Positions 4,630 to 5,961 of a DNA stretch of 5,961 bases are shown here, piece after piece. Both the position numbers and the translations under genes were made by a program. The DNA lies in NCBI GenBank assembly GCA_902800435.1, contig CADCEQ010000097.1, forward strand, positions 1 through 5,961, read 5' to 3'. The notes beneath the pieces were generated by a model that ran no database searches, had not been told where the DNA came from, and worked only from the letters and a program-made list of their open reading frames with translations. The first letter of the stretch is position 1. Each line of letters starts with the position of its first letter. The stretch comes from an uncultured Prevotellaceae bacterium. GTDB taxonomy: Bacteria; Bacteroidota; Bacteroidia; Bacteroidales; Bacteroidaceae.

Positions 4630-5961
4630 TATTCTATAGCAATACTGTTTTCTTTTATTCTTGTAAGGTAATTACTCCCCTCACTTTCAGGGAGGGGCGG
4701 GGGGAGGGTCTCTATCAGTTCGCAGTCGCGCTCGAAGTCCCAGAGGGCGATGCTGCGGAGCTGATAGTAATAGTACCAGTAGTTGAAGAGCTGCTGGATG
4801 CGGCCGATGCGGGCCTGGTCCTTGGCCTTCTGCGCGTCAGAGAGTTCAAGGGTAGAGATGCTGCCTATCTTGAACGTCTCGACGTTGGTGTGGTAGCGGC
4901 GGCGGGCGATGGTGTCGGCCTCGCAGGCGATGCGCAGCTGCTCTGCCTGGTTGTTGAACTGCTCGGTCAGTATAAAAATGTTCTGGCGGAAGTCCTGCGA
5001 CTGCTGGCGCAATTGGCCCTGGATGATGTCGCGGTTCGACTCGGCCATCTTCCTCTGCCCCTTGCGCTTGCCCCAGTCGAGCAGGGGGATGGTGATGCCC
5101 ACCTGCACCACCTCGTTGCTGAGCAGATGGCGGTAGGCGCTGTTCATGTTCTCGCCCGTGCCGGTGTAGCCGAGCTGGGCGTAGAGGTTGATGCTCTGGC
5201 GGTTGGCGCGAGCTGAGGCCACGGCATAGTCGGCCTCCATCTGGCGGCGGCGCATGGTGGTGGCGAGGGCGTTGTTCTCGAGGGCGTGGGCGAGGACGTC
5301 GGAATAGAGCAGACCCACCCCCAGCCCCTCCCTGTGAGGGAGGGGAGTAGATAGACTATCCGCTGAATTCTCCCCCTGAAAGTAACTACTCCCCTCCCTC
5401 ACAGGGAGGGGCTGGGGGTGGGTCTGCAGGGTCTGCTGGGTCTGCAGGGGGTGGGTCTTTGGCTCCATGACTACGATGGGTACATCTATATCGAGGAACG
5501 AGCGGAGGGCGAACTGACGGGCCTGGCGGGTACTCTCGCTATTGGTCAGGGCACTGCGGGCGGTGAGCACGTCGAGGCGCAGTTGCAGCACATCGTTCTC
5601 GCTGATGGTGCCCATGCGGCGCTTGGCTTGTGCTACCTCATACAGTTTCTCGGCTGTCTGTAGGTTCTGGCGGGCGATGTTCACCTGTTCGCCGGCCAGC
5701 AGCAACGAGAAGTAGAGGCTGATGGCCTGCATGGCCACCTCCTCCGTCTCGGTGAGGAATCGCGCCTGCGCCTCACGGTAGCGGAGCGGTTCGATGCGGC
5801 GGTTCCACTTCAGGTGGTTCACGCTGAAGAGCGGCTGCGAGAGGGTGACGGCCACGGGCAGCGACATGAACTGATTAGCCCCCTCCCGACCTCCCCCCGT
5901 AGGGGAGGCGTTGGCGCTCTGGTGCAGGTAGTCGAGGGATGATTTTATAGACAAGGTGCCG
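4629..5961 (-). CDS. TolC-family outer-membrane efflux protein, 5' end outside the window
   Basis: The frame runs off the right edge as GTLSIKSSLDYLHQ, so the signal peptide and first strands are missing. The visible 440-odd residues show both halves of the OEP fold: strands ending QPLF, long helices (about 55-152 from the TTG at 5954-5952, with EVAQAKRRMGTISENDVLQL), a linker (about 165-216), then the second half (YSDVLAHALENN, SINLYAQLGYTGTG, TIPLLDWGKRKG, long helices, FKIGSISTLELSDAQ, YWYYYYQLRSIALWDFE). It would form the trimeric outer-membrane channel for the adaptor encoded next. Three segments look foreign: NASPTGGGREGA (15-26), about 51 linker residues containing PQPLPVREG and STPLPHREGLGVGLL, and the C-terminal PPPLPESEGSNYL. 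Each coincides with a dispersed palindromic repeat and none breaks the frame. Without them the protein follows its family closely. The stop overlaps the hlyD start by one base. Confidence 0.93.
   Translation of the reverse strand, partial: GTLSIKSSLDYLHQSANASPTGGGREGANQFMSLPVAVTLSQPLFSVNHLKWNRRIEPLRYREAQARFLTETEEVAMQAISLYFSLLLAGEQVNIARQNLQTAEKLYEVAQAKRRMGTISENDVLQLRLDVLTARSALTNSESTRQARQFALRSFLDIDVPIVVMEPKTHPLQTQQTLQTHPQPLPVREGSSYFQGENSADSLSTPLPHREGLGVGLLYSDVLAHALENNALATTMRRRQMEADYAVASARANRQSINLYAQLGYTGTGENMNSAYRHLLSNEVVQVGITIPLLDWGKRKGQRKMAESNRDIIQGQLRQQSQDFRQNIFILTEQFNNQAEQLRIACEADTIARRRYHTNVETFKIGSISTLELSDAQKAKDQARIGRIQQLFNYWYYYYQLRSIALWDFERDCELIETLPPPLPESEGSNYLTRIKENSIAIE
4668..4710 (-). 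repeat. Palindromic C/G-rich repeat, copy D (inverted to A)
   Basis: 43 bases that, as reverse complement, match copy A except for about seven positions, mainly the loop (TGAAAGT in place of TGTGAGG) and the last tail bases. Its AGTAATTAC tail resembles copy C (AGTAGTTAC). It supplies the last part of tolC (PPPLPESEGSNYL). With A it encloses the tolC stop and hlyD start. Confidence 0.85.
5310..5350 (+). repeat. Palindromic C/G-rich repeat, copy B
   Basis: 41 bases from CAGACCCACC to GGGGAGTAG, an exact reverse complement of copy C, lying 35 bases from it. It encodes STPLPHREGLGVGLL in the TolC inter-repeat linker, the same frame and nearly the same peptide as copy A. Confidence 0.92.
5386..5426 (-). 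repeat. Palindromic C/G-rich repeat, copy C (inverted to B)
   Basis: An exact 41-base inverted copy of B. It encodes QPLPVREG in the TolC linker. B through C spans 117 bases, exactly 39 codons, so the doublet adds to the protein without a frameshift. On the mRNA, B and C could pair as a long perfect stem with a 35-base loop. Confidence 0.92.
5414..5458. repeat. Short tandem and direct repeats at the outer edge of copy C
   Basis: Three tandem 9-base units GGGTCTGCA/T (5420-5446, one substitution) sit between two identical 12-base direct repeats GGGGGTGGGTCT (5414-5425 and 5447-5458). In TolC they encode THPLQTQQTLQTHP. The 12-base unit is the head of copy C, so the block looks like duplication or slippage at the insertion edge. 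Confidence 0.8.
5878..5909. repeat. Diverged single palindromic repeat, copy E
   Basis: A shorter C-rich block (CCCCTCCCGACC) followed by the palindrome CCTCCCC-CCGTA-GGGGAGG. It encodes ASPTGGGREG in frame near the visible TolC N-terminus, between LDYLHQ and NQFMSLPV, where family members are shorter. It has the same overall design as A-D but a different loop, so it is probably a related subfamily. Confidence 0.7.

Noticed and set aside
4614..5216. Plus-strand open frame of 200 codons opposite tolC
   Set aside because: Its sequence is the low-complexity Leu/Ala/Val-rich shadow of G+C-rich tolC codons, and the minus-strand TolC is certain.
4560..5426. Repeats as a CRISPR array or transposon terminal repeats
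   Set aside because: Copies alternate in orientation, are spaced irregularly, lie inside coding frames and have no transposase between them.

Overview
The window looks like a Bacteroidales chromosome, closest in style to Prevotella/Bacteroides. The gene families are typical of that group: an ECF sigma factor followed by a small membrane protein, a secreted alpha/beta hydrolase, a DUF4369/thioredoxin-like lipoprotein-type gene, and a MacA/HlyD-TolC efflux pair. Starts have A/T-rich leaders without clear Shine-Dalgarno sequences. Almost everything is on the minus strand. The right-hand efflux genes look clearly richer in G+C than the left-hand sigma-factor cluster.

Right half (minus strand, read from right to left): a TolC-family outer-membrane efflux protein enters from beyond the right edge (to 4629) and overlaps by one base an HlyD/MacA-type periplasmic adaptor (to 3298). 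Together they would form the adaptor and outer-membrane parts of a tripartite exporter; no inner-membrane ABC component lies in the window. These two genes carry five copies of a C/G-rich palindromic repeat, all read in frame as extra protein segments. Four copies form two tail-to-tail inverted doublets: a 41-bp perfect inverted repeat inside tolC, and a diverged pair enclosing the tolC/hlyD junction. Each of these four copies also carries a G-quadruplex-type motif.

Middle: a 245-base intergenic region (3053-3297) holds a probable promoter and an imperfect inverted repeat upstream of an ECF sigma factor gene.

Left half (minus strand, gaps of 13-33 bases, probably one operon): sigma factor, small membrane protein, secreted alpha/beta hydrolase, DUF4369/thioredoxin-like gene, and the signal-peptide start of another secreted protein. 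The cluster is decaying. The sigma factor has lost the linker between regions 2 and 4 and changed frame. The thioredoxin gene has lost its catalytic core and changed frame. The membrane protein seems to lack one transmembrane segment. The last gene is cut after its signal peptide. Only the hydrolase looks intact.

At the extreme left, a plus-strand fragment encodes the C-terminal end of a kinase-like domain of the kind found in polyvalent proteins of Bacteroidetes mobile elements. It ends directly against the truncated signal-peptide gene, so position ~164-168 looks like a rearrangement or element boundary.
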